From the NCBI GenBank assembly GCA_900555195.1, contig USKC01000181.1, forward strand, positions 1 through 6,473: a stretch of DNA of 6,473 nt. The letters run 5' to 3'. A program made the position numbers and the translations under genes. This stretch comes from an uncultured Lachnospiraceae bacterium (GTDB taxonomy: Bacteria; Bacillota; Clostridia; Lachnospirales; Lachnospiraceae). A model generated the notes under the pieces. It was not told the DNA's origin, did not search any database, and saw only the letters and a program-made list of their open reading frames with translations. Every line of letters begins with the position of its first letter. The stretch's first letter is position 1. Shown here one piece after another: positions 6,276 to 6,473 of the stretch.

Positions 6276-6341
6276 ATGTCATTCCTCCTTATCGTTTTAT
6301 CCTTTGCGGCCTGCCCCTCATCCCGCATCCGCCGCCTTATT

Positions 6342-6370
6342 ATCTTATCATCTATCTGAATCCAAAACAA
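6342..6370 (-). promoter_or_regulatory. Candidate sigma-A promoter of the ridA operon
   Basis: Minus strand TTGTTT (6365-6370), 17 bases, TAAGAT (6342-6347); an alternative -10 GATAAT (6339-6344, 5 of 6) fits with TTTGGA (6361-6366) at 16 bases. The leader to the ridA ATG would be about 60 bases and is GC-rich, with no riboswitch that I can recognise. It is in the only AT-rich patch upstream of ridA, which supports the location more than the exact boxes. Confidence 0.4.
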
Positions 6371-6390
6371 GAGATATGACCATTAACGTT

Positions 6391-6447
6391 GCGCCCAAAC
6401 AGGCTGCTTGGCTGCGCCCTGCCTTTCTTGGTGCCTGTTTCCGGCGC
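6391..6447. repeat. Long GC-rich inverted repeat, possible dispersed intergenic element
   Basis: GCGCC-C-AAACAGGC (6391-6404) is complementary to GCCTGTTT-CC-GGCGC (6433-6447): 13 paired bases interrupted by a 1x2 internal loop, around a 28-base centre that contains the direct repeat GGCTGC-TT-GGCTGC (6402-6415). There is no T-run next to the right arm on the plus strand, nor a convincing one on the minus strand. It lies beyond the ridA promoter, and no gene is seen from here to the right edge. It may be part of a repeated extragenic palindrome or the terminator region of a gene outside the window. Confidence 0.6.
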
Positions 6448-6473
6448 CTTGCGCATGCCCCTCATGCATCCGG

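Noticed and set aside
6377..6472. Short minus-strand frames entering from the right edge
   Set aside because: They are about 30-40 codons, read straight through the inverted repeat in two frames and lack a recognisable domain; most likely non-coding.

Overview
The window looks like chromosomal DNA from an endospore-forming Clostridia bacterium, most likely a gut Lachnospiraceae relative. The grounds are a stand-alone spoVAE sporulation gene with a forespore-type promoter, strong AGGAGG-type ribosome sites, a catabolite-response-like operator, and a regulator plus glycosidase pair for plant or host mannosides. Assignment below family level is a guess.

Layout, left to right. (1) The 3' part of an AraC-family regulator of the ChbR/CelD kind (plus strand, cut by the left edge) runs tail to tail into a GH2 beta-mannosidase (minus strand, complete). 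The two stop codons share the palindrome TTAA, and a strong hairpin sits inside the end of the regulator gene. (2) A 282-bp pyrimidine-rich spacer (3385-3666) separates the mannosidase start from spoVAE. It carries a 21-bp-phased direct repeat, in the geometry AraC-type activators use, and a sigma-G-like promoter for spoVAE. (3) spoVAE (plus strand, monocistronic here) overlaps by 23 bp, tail to tail, a gene for a three-helix membrane protein with a HELAH zinc-peptidase motif (DUF3810-like). (4) A 137-bp spacer holds the promoter of that gene, a small palindrome over its -10 box and a cre-like operator. (5) A tight two-gene minus-strand operon follows: ridA (imine deaminase) and, 2 bp later, a shikimate-kinase-family protein that keeps the ATP site but lacks the usual shikimate-binding arginine. 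(6) The last 180 bp at the right edge hold a likely ridA promoter and a long GC-rich inverted repeat, with no convincing gene.

How the parts may work together: the regulator and mannosidase plausibly form a mannoside-response unit, with the direct repeat as operator. SpoVAE belongs to the SpoVA calcium-dipicolinate channel of spores. The RidA/kinase pair is probably metabolic housekeeping or a small-molecule salvage step. I see no phage, transposon, CRISPR, tRNA or rRNA. The observations most worth following are the RidA plus atypical kinase operon, the orphan spoVAE with its own sporulation promoter, and the 21-bp-phased repeat.
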